Below, piece by piece: positions 63,370 through 64,000 of a DNA stretch of 64,000 nt. Each line of letters opens with the position of its first letter. Within the stretch, counting starts at the first letter, position 1. The stretch lies in assembly GCF_002878395.1 (NCBI RefSeq), contig NC_061117.1, positions 225,392,994-225,456,993 of the forward strand, written 5' to 3'. The notes beneath the pieces are model-generated. The model saw nothing but the letters and a program-made list of their open reading frames with translations, had not been told where the DNA came from and ran no database searches. This DNA comes from Capsicum annuum. Its lineage: Eukaryota > Streptophyta > Magnoliopsida > Solanales > Solanaceae. Both the position numbers and the translations under genes were made by a program.

Positions 63370-63598
63370 AAGAACATGGGATGGAGTCCATCAAGCCCTC
63401 AGGGGTTTGAAGGATTTAAGGGCTACCATGATTTCAGTGTCCCTGGGAGGAGAGTCCAGGGTAAGTTTATTTGACTCAGAAAGAACATTGGAATTGTTTA
63501 CAGGGGTAAAGTGGCTATTGGAGCGACAAGTGTGGCTTGTGGTGAAAAGGTCTTTAAAGTGGTTGTAATATTTATATAGTATATTATTAGCGTAGTTT
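63370..63598 (-). pseudogene. LINE ORF2 segment upstream of the RT core, split from its 3' part
   Basis: Read on the minus strand this gives ANNILYKYYNHFKDLFTT, then a linker, then EIMVALKSFKPLRA, and after a frame break DGLHPMFF ending exactly at 63370. This is the region just before and into the RT fingers of plant LINEs, where relatives read FKPLKAPGPDG followed by LHP. The frame break falls in the APGPDG motif, as if about 8 nt were lost (inference). The next expected residues, QKFWGIVG, lie at 4184 on the other side of the satellite, same strand. This is therefore the same element, cut in two by the array. It ends by about 63598, where the SINE target duplication begins; whether LINE continues beyond the SINE is unclear. 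Confidence 0.85.
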
Positions 63599-63614
63599 AA
63601 CTTACTATAGCATA
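63599..63614. repeat. SINE target-site duplication (left)
   Basis: AACTTACTATAGCATA. The copy after the SINE differs by one base. Confidence 0.88.
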
Positions 63615-63777
63615 ACCAAGATTGGTTGACCTAGTGGTTACCTCACTAGGTCGCTTAAGCAAGTGTCGGGGGTTCGATTCCCGCCTTGTGCATGCAGCAA
63701 TCAATTGGCTAGGGGCAAATCCTTAAATAGAGCTCAGATCCGCGGAGGATTAATCCTTGACCTGTTGGGCTGGTGAA
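63615..63777 (+). mobile_element. tRNA-derived SINE, about 163 bp
   Basis: The 5' head carries RNA polymerase III promoter boxes at tRNA-like spacing: A box TTGACCTAGTGG near 63626-63637 and B box GGTTCGATTCC at 63671-63681. The body continues through TTGTGCATGCAGCAATC and GAGCTCAGATCCGCGG to GGGCTGGTGAAA. Sixteen-bp direct duplications with one mismatch flank it, as expected for LINE-mobilised SINE insertion. The 3' body resembles the 3' domain shared by many angiosperm SINE families; the exact family is not established. It is inserted at the upstream edge of the LINE segment. Confidence 0.88.
63626..63681 (+). promoter_or_regulatory. Internal pol III promoter (A and B boxes) of the SINE
   Basis: The A box TTGACCTAGTGG and B box GGTTCGATTCC match the tRNA-type internal promoter. 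They lie about 35 bp apart. The B box fits the usual core GGTTCGANNCC. Confidence 0.8.
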
Positions 63778-63793
63778 AACTTACAATAGCATA
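63778..63793. repeat. SINE target-site duplication (right)
   Basis: AACTTACAATAGCATA, pairing with 63599-63614 with one mismatch. Confidence 0.88.
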
Positions 63794-64000
63794 GGTAGTT
63801 ATAGTTTTTATCAAATTACATTATTACAAATAATGCTTGTTATAGAGATTTTGTTATTACCTCACACATGATTTGTTTATGTGAATAGCATCACTATATC
63901 TGCCTGGGCGTGTTTGCTCGCATTGCTGGTCCCAAGCTGGACGAAAGAGAAGGGTTGCGGTAGGTGAACAATCAACGTAAAACTTGGCAATCTATGATGA
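63794..64000. other. Unassigned right edge, possible transposon fragment
   Basis: The first half is AT-rich. The last 100 bp include TGCCTGGGCGTGTTTGCTCG and GTCCCAAGCTGGACG, which look like a dispersed plant repeat I cannot name confidently. No reading frame matches LINE ORF2 clearly, so the 5' end of the LINE may be truncated near here. Confidence 0.35.

Noticed and set aside
4175..63380. Target-site duplication of the satellite insert in the LINE
   Set aside because: I compared bases left of 4185 (ACTTTTGG) with those right of 63369 (AAGAACAT) and found no shared direct repeat, so a transposase or integrase-type insertion is not supported.
63615..63690. A functional tRNA gene
   Set aside because: A and B boxes are present, but the sequence does not fold into a complete tRNA with an acceptor stem. 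It continues into a SINE body and is flanked by target duplications.

Overview
This is nuclear plant DNA, almost all of it repetitive. A plant origin is supported by the first exon of a CslE-type cellulose-synthase-like gene (minus strand, 745-1016), a plant-type LINE with a C-terminal RNase H domain, a tRNA-derived SINE and two LTR-retrotransposon relics. A eudicot, perhaps a Solanaceae member, is my best guess from the style of the repeats; I could not test it. Apart from the CslE exon I see no intact gene. The many open frames in the satellite are a by-product of its 183-bp (3 x 61) period.

Layout. 1-744: putative CslE intron 1, filled with unidentified retroelement-like DNA. 745-1016: CslE exon 1. 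1017-1407: its short AT-rich upstream region. 1408-4184: the 3' part of a decayed LINE on the minus strand (poly-T, 3' UTR, RNase H, zinc knuckle, reverse transcriptase). 4185-63369: about 59 kb of a 183-bp satellite, roughly 300 monomers. It is interrupted by a 682-bp solo LTR (17749-18430, 5-bp duplication TCCTT) and a 2565-bp solo LTR (49654-52218, GGGAC/GAGAC). The satellite runs in one direction to about 58927 and then flips head-to-head up to 63369. 63370-63598: the missing middle of the same LINE reading frame, still on the minus strand. 63599-63793: a SINE with 16-bp target duplications. 63794-64000: unassigned.

The main result is that the satellite sits inside one LINE. The LINE reading frame leaves off at 63370 (residues HPMFF) and resumes at 4184 (residues QKFWGIVG), apparently without losing or duplicating a base. 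The array therefore entered, or was seeded in, an existing LINE about 0.4 kb upstream of a CslE gene. It then grew by nested segmental duplications: a 9-10 kb tandem duplication at about 28-47 kb, 20-mer (about 3.6 kb) and 14-mer (about 2.5 kb) higher-order blocks, and 4-mer (about 0.73 kb) local copies. It also collected LTR insertions, internal deletions and changes typical of methylated-cytosine decay. Inferred order: LINE, then satellite insertion and growth, then LTR insertions reduced to solo LTRs. The SINE entered the LINE at an undetermined time.
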